Below are positions 51,995-62,227 of a DNA stretch of 64,000 nt, piece after piece. This stretch comes from Psococerastis gibbosa (Eukaryota; Arthropoda; Insecta; Psocodea; Psocidae): contig OZ020490.1 of assembly GCA_963971405.1 (NCBI GenBank), positions 31,273,464 through 31,337,463 on the forward strand, in the 5' to 3' direction. Below the pieces are notes generated by a model. It ran no database searches, had not been told where the DNA came from, and saw nothing but the letters and a program-made list of their open reading frames with translations. How positions within the stretch are numbered: position 1 is the first letter of the stretch; the number at the start of each line of letters is the position of its first letter. The position numbers were made by a program, and so were the translations under genes.

Positions 51995-52249
51995 TTAGTG
52001 TAGGTAATGTCAAATTTCCATGGTCAGTAATTGTACCATGGCTGCCTACTCATGTTCCGATCAATTAGTAACCTATAATGGAAATTAATATATAAATGAT
52101 CAATTACGGTACCTACAGTATATGAAGTGGCAAGGTATTAAGATGCACAGGTCTCTACACACCATGTGATCGGAGAAAGGAGAAGCATCGTTACTTTTTC
52201 TTCTTCATATTTGTGCGGGTAGTTTGGCTTATCATATCATTTGAACTTT

Positions 52250-52650
52250 CAGGAGATGTCATGTCAGCGATTTATTAAGAGAATCTAGTTCGGGATGAAC
52301 ATGCATGCCGCCTTGATAAGGAGGAGAAAGATAGACGTGATGCTGGAAGAAGAAGACATTGTTCGCTATGCAAAAGCCTGAAGGATTCGGTTTATTGGCG
52401 GCGAATGGCTCATCACCGAGCAAGGGAAGGCTCGCAACCGATGATGAGTATAGGTGGAACCTGCTCAAGATGTCAGTCTCGACTTTCCAGAAGAAGAGCA
52501 AGGACGAGAATGTATTCCTATTTCCACATAACAATCTATTTCGACGTGTTGATACATTTCATTTCGGGCTATTCACGTTATCACAAATAATTTGTAGATG
52601 GATTTTGTATGGACTGAGTTCAATTTAGTAATAAAAAGAAATGTATATTT
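52250..52650 (+). other. possible transcript 3' end inside the insertion
   Basis: Less AT-rich than neighbours, with overlapping short ORFs in all frames and an AATAAAA hexamer at 52629. Could be a 3' exon or untranslated region of the insertion's gene. Not recognisable as protein. Confidence 0.25.
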
Positions 52651-53033
52651 CTTAATAAGTATAATGTGTGTTGGTCATTGAGTATTTCTTAATTTTGTAT
52701 TTAATATGTTAGGTACGGCTTAGTGTGGAACTATGAAAAAAAAAATAGTTTGTTTAAAATAAGGTGAATTCTAACAACGTTGTCAGAGTACATACCAGAG
52801 TAGTCATTAAAAATCAATTATATAATACAAAATAGGTCAATATAATATTAAATAGGAAGGGAGCGCGAGCGGGCCGGCCGGGGCCCCGGCCACACAAAAT
52901 TTGAAAAAAGGAGCGAATGATTCTGACGCGGGAGGGCCAACATTACTATTTTTTTTTTTTTGGCAGTTGGCAGTCTTTCCCTAACAAAATATTACCATTG
53001 AGTTAACGTTCTTATATATTATGTTGTTCTGTG

Positions 53034-53046
53034 GCCCAGTCTTTGC
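53034..53046 (+). pseudogene. 13-bp sliver of the MATH-BTB exon between two insertions
   Basis: GCCCAGTCTTTGC. Its first eight bases duplicate 43726-43733 and its last eight duplicate 54832-54839. It corresponds to the codons around 'SPVF' in the intact paralogue. Confidence 0.85.
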
Positions 53047-54831
53047 CAGGGTTGCCGTTTTGCGTGAAAAATCACGAAATGCGTGTATTTTCAGAGCTTG
53101 CGTGATGTGCGTGTAAAGTGCGTGTATTTTAGACAAAATTGATTTTATAATTAAATAAAAATGTTGAAATTTAAACCAATAAAATAATAAAAAAATTAAA
53201 ACCCAGGAAAAATGAAAACTTTAAAAAAAAAAAATGCCGAAAAATGCTGTTTACCTTACCTGATCTAGGACCACAGACCACAAGTGACAAGACCCCAACA
53301 CAACTCCAAAAATCATATTCCAAATCTACTCAGCCGGCGGGCGGCCATTGTGATTTGCTCATTATTTCATATTTGTCTGCCTCTGCGCCACATGGGCGCA
53401 AAATCGAACAAGATAATAAACATGCATATTATAGAACAAAGAAATGCCACGTGTGAGAGGTCTTTCTCTGATTAAAAATTAATAAAAAAAACTACTTATT
53501 TACGAACCACAATGTCTCAAAAGAGGTTGAACTCTTTTGTTCAAGCGAATAAGGCGACCACTTAAAGCCTTAAAACCCCACGATTTTATAGGAAGTCAAT
53601 ATTTTTGGCCGAATTATTTAAAAAGTAATAACATAATAAAGTGCTCATCTGAAAAATCTAAACATTTTTGGCAAGATGCGTAAAACCCCGTATTTCAGGT
53701 CTATTTAACAAACACCTTCTCCCGGGGGAGACCCCTGGACCCCCTCGTTTGGAATTAGCCTATGTTCATCGCCTGTAAACATCGAAACGTTACTCCTATC
53801 AAAATGCATGAAACCCCACCATTTCATGCTCATCATTCAAGAATTTGCTCGTAATTGGATTCATTGCCTTGAAAATCTAAGCGTTAACCTATCAAAATGC
53901 CTAAAACCCCACTGTTTCAGACCTATTTAAAAAAAAAATATATCATCCGGGGGAGACCCCCGAACCCCCTTGTATGTAGTTATATTCATCGTCCGTACAA
54001 TTGAAACATTAGTCCTATCAAAATGCGTAAAACCCTTACCATTTCAGCCCTATTTTTAAAAAAATTTCACCCGGGGGAGACCCCCGGCCCCCCTTGCTCG
54101 TAATTATATTCATTGTCTGTAAAATCATCAAAACGTAACAACTTAATAAAGTCGTTATCTACAAAATCTAAACATTTTTGGCAAGATGCGTAAAACCCCC
54201 TATTTCAGGTATTTTACAAAAATCTTCACCCGGGGGAGACCCCCAGACTCCCTCGTTCGTATTTAGCCTATATACATCGCCTGTAAAAATCGAAACATTA
54301 CTCCTATGAAATTGCGTAAAACCCCATCATTTCAGGCTTATTTTTCAAAAATTTTGACCCGGGCCCCCCTTGCTTGTATTTATATTCATTACGACCCTTG
54401 GGGGCCCCCGTTTACGTCTCCCGAACCCCCGGGCCCCTGTGCGACGGACAGTAATGTCTTTAATTTAAATGCTGCGAAAGTCCTTGAGAACGGTTTTCCC
54501 CTTATTCTACACTATCATGAAAATGGGGGGGGGGGCGAATTAAACACCGCCACCCTCGAAAAACTATCGTTACGCCACTGGAAGTAAGAAAAATAATTCA
54601 CACATTTTTCAGCCCCACTACAAGCTAAGCATAGAAGTTGTTAGATAAAATTAGCAAAACAAATGACATATATTTTAGTTACCATATTAAAAAATTTAAT
54701 ATAAATTATGTATTATATGTATATATTATATTAATATGCATATATATTCGCCGATTAGTTGCTTGCGTGATATGTCGTGAATTTTGAACGTCAGTGGCGT
54801 GATATTTCATATGACACGCCCGGCAACACTG
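53047..54831. mobile_element. hAT-like non-autonomous element, 1785 bp
   Basis: Perfect 8-bp duplication GTCTTTGC (53039-53046 and 54832-54839). Ends CAGGGTTGCCG and, inverted, CAGTGTTGCCG (10 of 11). Both subterminal regions are rich in GCGTGAT/ATCACGC words. No transposase. Carries the tandem block 53700-54370 and what looks like another element end (TACGCCACTG at 54571-54580). Confidence 0.85.
53560..54370. repeat. imperfect tandem repeats with CCGGGGGAGACCCCCGG hairpin
   Basis: Five units of about 120-230 bp. Each has a 'CAAAATGCGTAAAACCCC' block, an 'ATTTCAGG' block and, in four units, CCCGGGGGAGACCCC followed by an oligo-C. The 7-bp GC stem with AGA loop starts near 53722, 53949, 54070 and 54229. 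The same block appears inverted at 50574, 57298 and 60745-60885. Confidence 0.8.
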
Positions 54832-54839
54832 GTCTTTGC

Positions 54840-55320
54840 AGCGATGTTCCAACATGATATGGCCGAGAAAATAACTGACTCGGTTGAAATCACTGACATT
54901 GATTTTGAGACTCTATCTGTTATGGTTCATTACATATATAATGGGACACTGAGGAATATTGACGAACCAGATTCAATGGAGCAGTACTTGAAGGCTGCGG
55001 ACAAATACTGCTTGCCTGACTTTAAATTAATGTGCGAAGATATTTTAAAAGTTAACTTGACAACACAAAATGCGGTGAATACTCTTCTTGTGGCGGAGCT
55101 CTACAATTGTAATGAGTTAAAGAGCTATGTTGTTGATTTTATCAGCAAAAATATCGATGATGTGATAAATTCTAACGATTTTGAGAACATTGCTATCAGT
55201 AGTGATTTACTTAAGGAAATAGTGAGAGCTGTGGCCTCACAACGACGTGTGCAACACATGGTTCTTCCTAATACACAAGCTTGTGCCAGTGCCAGATATC
55301 CCATTCATCGTGAATTCTAA
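54840..55320 (+). pseudogene. MATH-BTB gene copy 1, 3' part (rest of BTB, BACK-like tail)
   Basis: Continues the BTB domain exactly where 43733 stops: 'AAMFQHDMAEKITDSVEITD', 'MVHYIYNGTLRNID', 'YLKAADKYCLPDFKLMCED', then the helical tail to a stop at 55318-55320. About 80% similar to 61.8-62.2 kb. The end differs from the paralogue and is longer by about 20 residues. This part itself has no stop or frameshift. Confidence 0.9.
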
Positions 55321-55454
55321 GTTATAATGATTTATTGTATATGTTTCTACTTTAAGGATGGCTCCCATCATTGCTTGAAAAGTCACGGTAAGGATTACTG
55401 CTGGGCACCACCATGCATTGGTATAGATGGTGCTGTCGCCTTCCAGTATTCCTT

Positions 55455-56120
55455 ACGGATACTTTTTAAACTATGTTGAGACCTGACTTACGTCTGAATT
55501 TTGATTCCGTTGAGAGCGAACAATGTTCAAACGTTTTTTAATCGAAAATAAGAAATATTCAATCCAGCGAAGTCCCTCTGCCGGATCGTTTTTCGTATCA
55601 ATTTAAAAGAAACCAACACATAAATCGAAGTAGTAGGTTACTTCAATCGTTCTGGTGGTTTTCTCCCGAATTATTTTTTTTATTGACAATTTATTCATTG
55701 TTTTTACTTTTTTCAATTCATAGATATTGTATTCGTATGCTCAACATTTTGTATGATTAGGCTATATGCGTGATCTAAAAATAATCCATTAGTCCTTAAT
55801 TAATAACGGATACTTTTTAAACGATGGTGAGACTGGATTTAAGTTTGAATTTTGATGCCGTTGAGAGTGAACAATGATATAACGTTTTAATTGAACATAG
55901 GAAATATTCAATCTAGCGCCCACTCGCTGATGCCATCGTTTTCCGTATCAGTTTAAAAGAAACATTAAATTGTAGCAGAAAGTTACTTCAATCTTTCTGG
56001 TGGTTTTCTCCCGAAGTATTTTTATTTATTTATTGTCAGTTTATTCATTGTTTTTAATTTTTTTCCATTCATAGGCTACATATTGTATTCGTTTATAGGT
56101 ACCCAACATTTTGTATTATT
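55455..56120 (+). repeat. 300-bp tandem duplication in the MATH-BTB 3' flank
   Basis: 55455-55757 and 55807-56120 share GGATACTTTTTAAAC, 'GAATTTTGAT.CCGTTGAGAG', 'TCTGGTGGTTTTCTCCCGAA' and 'TTTATTCATTGTTTTTA' in order, about 80% alike. Non-coding. Confidence 0.75.
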
Positions 56121-56399
56121 TTAATAAGGTAAGCTGTACATTAAATATAAATAACATAAATTCGTTCAATTATGCTATTAGTTCAGTTCCCTGCATGCTC
56201 TAAAATTAGGAATTAAAAACAAAAACATGCTTCCTAAAAACCAAATCAAAACCAATTAGAAAAGTTATAGCATGTACAACCAGGATTTTTTTTCGTTTAC
56301 AATTGAAAGGAAGAATTTACTGAAGATTACTAAAAAGTTATATTTAAGTGACAATCTGACTCCATTCGTTGACTCCCCAAATTTTATTAATTTTTAATA

Positions 56400-57390
56400 A
56401 AATCCAATGTCACGGGAAATATTTACTGTTGTAGTACAGGTATAAAAAATGTCAGATTACATAAAAGAATATTCCACAACATTCTGATGCACATCATGCG
56501 ACTGCCACCAAAATCATTTGACCATATTTTGGAACTTAACAATCTAAGATATTTTTTACAAATCTATTGTAGTTCCGAAACATGTGATAGTCGATTGCTG
56601 GTGTTTGCAAAATGTATTGAACCGGAGGTGAGCAATCCTGCTTTTTGCGTGAGTGAGTTTTCCAAAATCGTGAGAAAATTTTGCAATATGCTACAATTAA
56701 ATAACTCATCTCAACAGCATCAAAAAATGGGTGCGGAAGTTCGATTAGACTTGTCCCATACTAATAATACATTATAATTCATTAGGACGACTACATATAT
56801 GGGCGACAGACCACAATCGTGAGATATTGGTACATTATTTCTTCAGTAAGGAGACATTTTTTTGCTCTACACTCTATATTTTCTTTTAAATTGCATTTTT
56901 ACGGCCGTAATGATTCTCCCCCCACTGGTTGTCTCTGAGCAAGTTCTACTTAGGCTATTAATTGAGTCTGTTTTGTCGCAACTCGAAAGCACAAGATAAC
57001 AGCTGTTCACAGTAATCGATGAGCATACCGCATACGAGTGAGAAATTTCAAATATATGTGGATTAACCAAGAAGATACTGGAGAAATTGTGATTTCTTAT
57101 ACAAGATAGGTACCGTACAGTGCATTTATTTCGTATTTAAAGCTGAGCCTCGAAGCATTCGCACAAATTTCGCCACACGGGTGTGGACCTGTATATCTAT
57201 AGCACAGAAGAAGATATAGTATCCACATTCCACACATTAGTTTAGATTGTGCCGACCAAGACTTTATGAACCAAAAACTGGAAACAGGAGGTGGAGGCTC
57301 CCCCGGGAGAAATTTTTTTGTATAATTAGGAGCGATATAGTGAGTTTATACAAAAGCGCGGGGGTTTCAGAGGTCACCTCATTCCCTTAG
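56400..57390 (+). repeat. duplicated MATH-BTB downstream segment, copy 1
   Basis: Collinear with 58805-59945: 'CACGGGAAATATT', 'CATTCTGATGCACATCA', 'CGACTGCCACCAAAA', 'CTCAACAGCA', 'GTCGCAACT.GAAAGC', 'AAACTGGAAACAGGAGG'. Diverged and with indels. ORFs at 56487-56777 and 56867-57070 are not conserved between copies, so probably not genes. Confidence 0.8.
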
Positions 57391-57655
57391 GGAAATGTAT
57401 ATTTTCCTCTATGCCATAGTTAAAATTGATCAATGATCATACAGTAAAATCACATACAAACTAAAATTAAAAAATGGCGTCATGGGATATGTTGAGTACA
57501 AACATTTTAATAGATTTCTATAAAGAGAAAAAGTCTTATTTCCGTCAATGTCATTTGCATTCTGCAATGCGAGGTCGGTGGAAACGCCACCTAAGACTTT
57601 AATGTCTGTTACCACGTCACCGTTTTTGTAAATAGCCCTAGCCGGAATGGGCGCC
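57390..57655 (-). mobile_element. palindromic MITE, family 1, copy e, half deleted
   Basis: TTA on both sides (57387-57389, 57656-57658). Only the interior and one arm remain; the other end is missing, the sequence starting directly at GGAAATGTATATTTTCCTCT. Inserted in the duplicated segment at ATTAATGGGCGGGG, which is uninterrupted at 59905. Confidence 0.75.
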
Positions 57656-57699
57656 TTATTAATGGGCGGGGCGCCCCTGGATACAAGAGAGCTTAGCCT

Positions 57700-58560
57700 C
57701 TCTTGAGACATTACTTACTTTACTTTTTCGTGTCCTGGCGAACATCCCGAAATCGGGTGAAGTCGTAGGCAGCGCTGTTGGCCTGCCATAGGTCATCCCT
57801 CGTGCATTGGACCGGGCATAGGCTGCACTGGAACAGGTGGTCCATATCCTGCCTCTGACCACACGAGCACATGGTGTTGCTTTCGTCTGTCTGGCCCCAT
57901 CTCGCCCTATTGGTTTTCACAGGGGCTGCGCCTGAGCGGAGTTGGTTCAGCACCGCCCACGTTCTCCATTTAAAGTGGATCCCGGTGGTGCTGACGGGCG
58001 CGGGTGGGTACCAGGTTGGAGGTTCCACGGTAACATGGCTGAGGAAACTTTTTCTTGACTTTAGGCGTAGGTCTTCTTGCGAGGTGGCTTCTTTCCCATA
58101 CATCACATGCCTATCATTGAAAGCCTGTTTGAACCTTTCCGTGTACTCTGAGGTCTTCCTGCGCAGGTCCGGCTTGTCTAATCCCGCACATCGATAGAGA
58201 TTGTCCAGTGGCGTCGCTTTGAGACACCCAGTTGCGATGCGGCAGGTTTCGTTTAAAGCAACGTCTACTTTTTTAGAGTGAGTTGAGCGACTCCATACGG
58301 GACATGCATACTCGCCAGTAGAGAAACAAAGCGCCTTAGCCGTGGTGAGGAGTACGTGAGGTTCGGCCCCCCACTTATTAGAGCATCGGAGTTTTCGCAG
58401 CAGGTTGTTGCGTGAGGTGACCTTCATTGCTGTTTTCTGACAATGCCCCTTGGATGTTAAAGATCTATCGAGCATGACTCCCAGGTAGGTTGGAGTCTCG
58501 CAGTGCTCCAGCTGGTGATTGTTCCACGACACCCTTAGTTTTCTCTTTGCTTCTCTCGAG
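57700..58560 (-). mobile_element. LINE ORF2 C-terminal segment
   Basis: 270-residue open frame on - (57720-58532). 'HCETPTYLGVMLDRSLTSKG' (post-catalytic RT), 'CFSTGEYACPVWSRSTHSKK', 'TCRIATGCLKATPLDNLY', and near the end a 'CSCGQRQDMDHLFQCSLC' knuckle. The catalytic RT part is lost. An AAAGTAAAGTAAGT tail at the left end marks the 3' end. Inserted directly upstream of the MATH fragment at 58567. Confidence 0.75.
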
Positions 58561-58566
58561 CGCGCA

Positions 58567-58780
58567 GGTGGAATGCGCAGTGTCTGATGTATGCTGGGGA
58601 CGCTATAATTTGTCCATAGTGAAAGAAGTTAAACATGTTAACCATCCTGTCTACTCCCCATCTCAATCGTATACAAAACAAGACTTTAAAATTGATAGAG
58701 GTTGGGGGACCACTGAGCTGACTGCTTCAGACAATCTTTTGGACGAAAACGAAGAATTGTTAACCGAAGGTAAACTTCTT
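58567..58780 (+). pseudogene. MATH-BTB copy 2, MATH fragment
   Basis: Reads 'CAVSDVCWGRYNLSIVKEVK', then 'HVNHPVYSPSQSYTKQDFKI' and 'LLDENEELLTEGKL', closely matching 43345-43555. It starts at the LINE boundary and breaks off at a poly-T run, where the duplicated downstream segment begins. No BTB part. Confidence 0.85.
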
Positions 58781-58804
58781 TTTTTTTTTAATTAAATAGG
58801 TACC

Positions 58805-59945
58805 TACAAAATCACGGGAAATATTGACCGTTAAAGTATAAAAAATGTGTGATTAATGTAACTGCAACTGTGTGATTACATAGAAGAATGTTCCTGAACA
58901 TTCTGATGCACATCAGCATACGACTGCCACCAAAAACACTTGACTAAATTTTGGATCTCCTTAGACTTAAAGAGTGTAGCCTACAGCCCGTAGGAAAGTG
59001 GCAGCCCGAAATAGAACAGGTACTTTTTATTTTTTATTTAATTAACTATAAGCATGTTATTAGGTGTTTTTAGTTTTCGAATTTTTATTTTTATTTTTAT
59101 AAAATCGACTATAGGCCTACGTGAAAAATATGTAGGGCCTATAGATGGGCTACAGCGAAATTAGGTAGGGTACGGTAGGCTGAAACTGATTAGGCCTGTA
59201 TACTTCTTATTAAGTTACATTGCATTAATTATTATACTTTGCAAAAGGCAAAAATTAAATGACTCGATCTCAACAGCAACAGGGAATGGGTGTAGAAGTT
59301 CCTTGTCCCATACTAATATTCCATTATTATTTATTAAGCCGACCACTATAAGCGACAGACCACAGTCGTGAGATTTTGGTACATTTCTTCAGTAAGAAGA
59401 CAGTTTTTTAGCTCTACGCTCTATATTTCCTTTGAAATCGCATTAATTACGCCCGTAATGTTTCCCCCCACTGGTTGTCTCTAAGCAAGGTAATTATAAA
59501 GTCTGTTTTGTCGCAACTTGAAAGCGCAAGATAACAGCTGTCTACAGCAGTCTGTGAGCATACGAGTGTGAAATTTCGAATTTATGTGAATCAGCCAAGA
59601 AAAATACTGGAGAATCGTGTTTTTTATACAAGGTAGATACCGTATAGTGCATTTATTTCGTATTTAAAGCAGAGCCTCGAAACTCGAAACTTTCGCACAA
59701 AATTCGCCACACGGGTGTGGGTGTATAGAACACAGAACGACATATAATATAGATATAGATAGATTTATTTTAGATTGTGTCAACCAAGACTTTATTAACC
59801 AAACTGGAAACAGGAGGCCGGGGGTCTTTTTTGAATAAATAGGAGCGAAATAGTGAGTTTCTACAAAAGCACGGGGTTTTCAGCGGCCGCTTCATTCGCT
59901 TATTAATGGACGCCCCTGGATAAAACAGAGATCAGCCTCTCATCA
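58805..59945 (+). repeat. duplicated MATH-BTB downstream segment, copy 2
   Basis: Collinear with 56400-57390 plus the LINE-flanking piece ATTAATGG.CG.CCCCTGGAT at 59902. Contains a truncated GCCCGTAGGAAAGTGGCAGC element at 58978-59050. Confidence 0.8.
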
Positions 59946-60060
59946 GACATTGACGACGCTCGTAATTAGTTTTTTATTAATTTTGATTTAGAGAAAGACC
60001 TCTCACATAATCACATTAGGAGACAATAAAGAAATTGTCAAACCGTCAAACCCAAACCGT

Positions 60061-60440
60061 CAGGGACGCCGACTTGGGGGGGGGGGGGCACGGTCCCTTT
60101 TACCCCCGCAGCATAATTTCTGGGGGGGGGGCTGCCCCCCAGAAGCAAGAGCCCTTAGTACAGTTTATTTATTTGTTTATATTTTATTTTATATATATAT
60201 ATATATATGTTATATGTGTTAATATTTCAAACATTAAGATAAAAATAAATCACATAATTTGGCATTTGCACCGCACCAACTTTTAGAACCTTTTTCGTGC
60301 CAATTTTGTTCGTATATAGCCTACTTTTCTGCATTATATTGTAGTTATTTTAAGTAACCATTTACCAATGCATTTTCTATCCAGAGTACAGAATTCTTGC
60401 CCCCCCCCCCACCCAGAATTTTTAAAACTCGGCGTCCCTG
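60061..60440. mobile_element. hAT-type MITE with poly-G/C tracts
   Basis: 380 bp with perfect 12-bp ends CAGGGACGCCGA. Runs of about 13 G, 9 G and 12 C lie just inside the ends. No target duplication could be matched. Contains an AT microsatellite (60187-60208). Confidence 0.7.
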
Positions 60441-60599
60441 CATACACATACCAATCGCCAACCTGACCAACTCCAATGCTAAATTTCCCAGCACTGCGAC
60501 AACTTTCTTACAGGTATATAAAAAAAAAAAAACAATGTGGCAGCATGCCCTCCCCTAATATAATTATAATTGGGGGGTCAATCCCAAGCCAGAGGCGGT

Positions 60600-61030
60600 C
60601 CCAGACCTCATTAAAGGGGGAGGCACTTTTTAAATTTTTTTGGAAAATAGGGCTGAAACATTGGGGTTTTACGCTTCATCAGAGCAACAAGGGTTCTATA
60701 TTATAGGGAATTAATAAAATTGTGCACAAGGGGGGCTCGGGGCCCTCCCCCGGGAGAAAATTGTAGAAAACCAGGGCTAAAATATTTAGGTTTTACGCAG
60801 TTTCAGAGCAATAAGGGTCCTATATTACCGGGAATTGATACAATTGTGCGCAAGGGGGGCTCAGGGGTCTCCCCCGGGAGAAAAGTTTTGAAAAATAGGG
60901 GAGAAATAGTGGGGTTTTGCGCATTTTGACTGCAGTTAACACTTGTATTTTAGAGGCAAAGAATATAACTGCCTTCCAAAGGGGGAGGGGGGGTAATTGC
61001 CCGCAGTGCCGGTCGCTGCGTCCGCCTCTG
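60600..61030. mobile_element. hAT-type MITE with repeated hairpin block
   Basis: 431 bp; perfect 8-bp duplication TCCCAAGC (60592-60599, 61031-61038); ends CAGAGGCGG and inverse. Holds two or three copies of the GGGTTTTACGC ... CCTCCCCCGGGAGAAAA unit seen at 53.6-54.4 kb in the other orientation. Lies 145 bp upstream of the intact MATH-BTB exon. Confidence 0.85.
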
Positions 61031-61174
61031 TCCCAAGCTAACCAATCAACTGTCAGAGCGACATAATCGATCATGGGCGCTATTATTGGGAATCGACCTC
61101 CTCAATCCCAGCAAGCAATTTTATAAGAAAGTTGTCTTAAATAAATATATTTTATACTTATATATTCGTTGCAG

Positions 61175-62227
61175 GACGGGAAAATGGATGAAGTCGGTGA
61201 GCTCAGTGTTAAGCGGTGGACTCCATGTTTGGACAGAATCCAGTTTCATATGCATTGGGTAATACCAAATTTCAAGTCTGTGTGCGACGGCAAAAAGGTC
61301 GGGTGGTACATTCAATCCCCCTTATATTCGTTGGAAGACTGCAAAGAGACTGAATGGCAGCTATCAATGAATCCTCGAGGGCATTCTTCAAGAAAGTCCG
61401 AGGGTTTTATAGGTGTTTATTTAAATCTAAGGAAATGTGAGGAGCCTATTCTCCCTGTAGACCACAAATTCTCCGTTCTGACAGAAATGAACATGATAAA
61501 CTACCCACTATTTTCCCCTTTTAAACCTACCATCTTTGAAAGAGGCTCCGGCAAGGGAAATTGCAAACTGGCTGTGTCAGACATTGTTTTGGATGAAAAA
61601 AATAAATTGTTGCCCGAAGGTAAACTTATAATTTTATGTGAAGTTACCATTGAAAGCAGATTCTCGGAAGTTATTGACGACGGTGTTTATAGTCTGTTGA
61701 GAGACTTAAGCAATCTTTTCCATGAACAGAAACTAACAGATGTCACATTGAAAGCTAAGGGTGGCGAGATTAAGGCGCATAAACTTGTTTTGTCAATGCG
61801 AAGCCCTGTCTTTGAGTCAATGTTCCTACATGATACTGCCGAGAATATAACTGACTCAGTTGAATTCACGGATATTACGTTTGAGGCTTTGTCTGTTATG
61901 GTTCATTACATATATCATGGAACACTGAGGAACATAGATGATGTTGATGCGATAGAGCAGTACTTGAAGGCAGCTGAGAAATATTTGCTGGCTGATTTCA
62001 AAGTAATTTGTGGTGAAAAATTATTTGAAAAGTTGTCAGTTGAGAATGCAGTAAAAACTCTTCTCACGGCTGATGTCTATAACTGTACAATTTTGAAAAA
62101 CCAAGTAGTCGAATTCATCAGTGAAAATATTAAAGATGTCATACAGACTGATGAGTTTAAAAGCTCAAATTTTAGTAGTGACTTGTATAAAGAGTTACTC
62201 CTTTCAGTAGTTGAGAGTAAACCATGA
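61175..62227 (+). CDS. MATH-BTB (TD-POZ / speckle-type POZ-like) protein
   Basis: Acceptor-like TTCGTTGCAG ends at 61174; first ATG at 61184; stop TGA 62225-62227; 347 codons from that ATG. Residues about 5-145: MATH domain ('IQFHMHWVIPNFKSV', 'SPLYSLEDCKETEWQLSMNP', a C-terminal strand 'LIILCEVTIESRF'). Residues about 165-285: BTB ('KLTDVTLKAKGGEIKAHKLV', 'SMRSPVFESMF', 'MVHYIYHGTLRNID'), then a BACK-like helical tail. BTB dimerises and binds Cullin-3 in this family and MATH selects the substrate; the role as a ubiquitin-ligase adaptor is by family knowledge. The coding frame is intact and better kept than its two neighbours. A 5' exon upstream is likely because the acceptor is conserved in copy 1, and was not identified. 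Confidence 0.9.
   Translation, partial: DGKMDEVGELSVKRWTPCLDRIQFHMHWVIPNFKSVCDGKKVGWYIQSPLYSLEDCKETEWQLSMNPRGHSSRKSEGFIGVYLNLRKCEEPILPVDHKFSVLTEMNMINYPLFSPFKPTIFERGSGKGNCKLAVSDIVLDEKNKLLPEGKLIILCEVTIESRFSEVIDDGVYSLLRDLSNLFHEQKLTDVTLKAKGGEIKAHKLVLSMRSPVFESMFLHDTAENITDSVEFTDITFEALSVMVHYIYHGTLRNIDDVDAIEQYLKAAEKYLLADFKVICGEKLFEKLSVENAVKTLLTADVYNCTILKNQVVEFISENIKDVIQTDEFKSSNFSSDLYKELLLSVVESKP

Larger units (their letters stand above)
43734..53033 (+). mobile_element. 9.3-kb P-superfamily-like (or composite) insertion with THAP and SGNH ORFs
   Basis: Bounded by an 8-bp duplication inside a MATH-BTB exon. Begins CAGGGGCG and ends CTGTG. Subterminal inverted match: CGTTTAACTTCAATGG (43740) against CGTTAACTCAATGG on - from 53009, then TTTTGTTA in both. 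8-bp duplication and a THAP transposase-like protein are features of P elements; hAT also makes 8-bp duplications. The right end has about 25 bp outside the subterminal match, the left only 6, so the ends are not symmetric. Other TEs are nested within (50345-50900, 51100-51400, 51480-51785). Confidence 0.6.

Noticed and set aside
53560..54370. CRISPR-like or satellite array
   Set aside because: Unit spacing is irregular (about 120-230 bp) and the block is also found inside separate MITEs, so it is element-internal structure.
54306..54587. 93-residue ORF
   Set aside because: Lies across the hAT element's GC-rich repeats; no recognisable protein.
56487..56777. 96-residue ORF downstream of the MATH-BTB copy
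   Set aside because: The collinear duplicate at 58.9-59.3 kb does not keep the frame.
61169..61183. Start of the MATH-BTB protein at a TTG codon
   Set aside because: It would place the start inside the splice acceptor; the ATG at 61184, or an upstream exon, is more plausible in a eukaryote.
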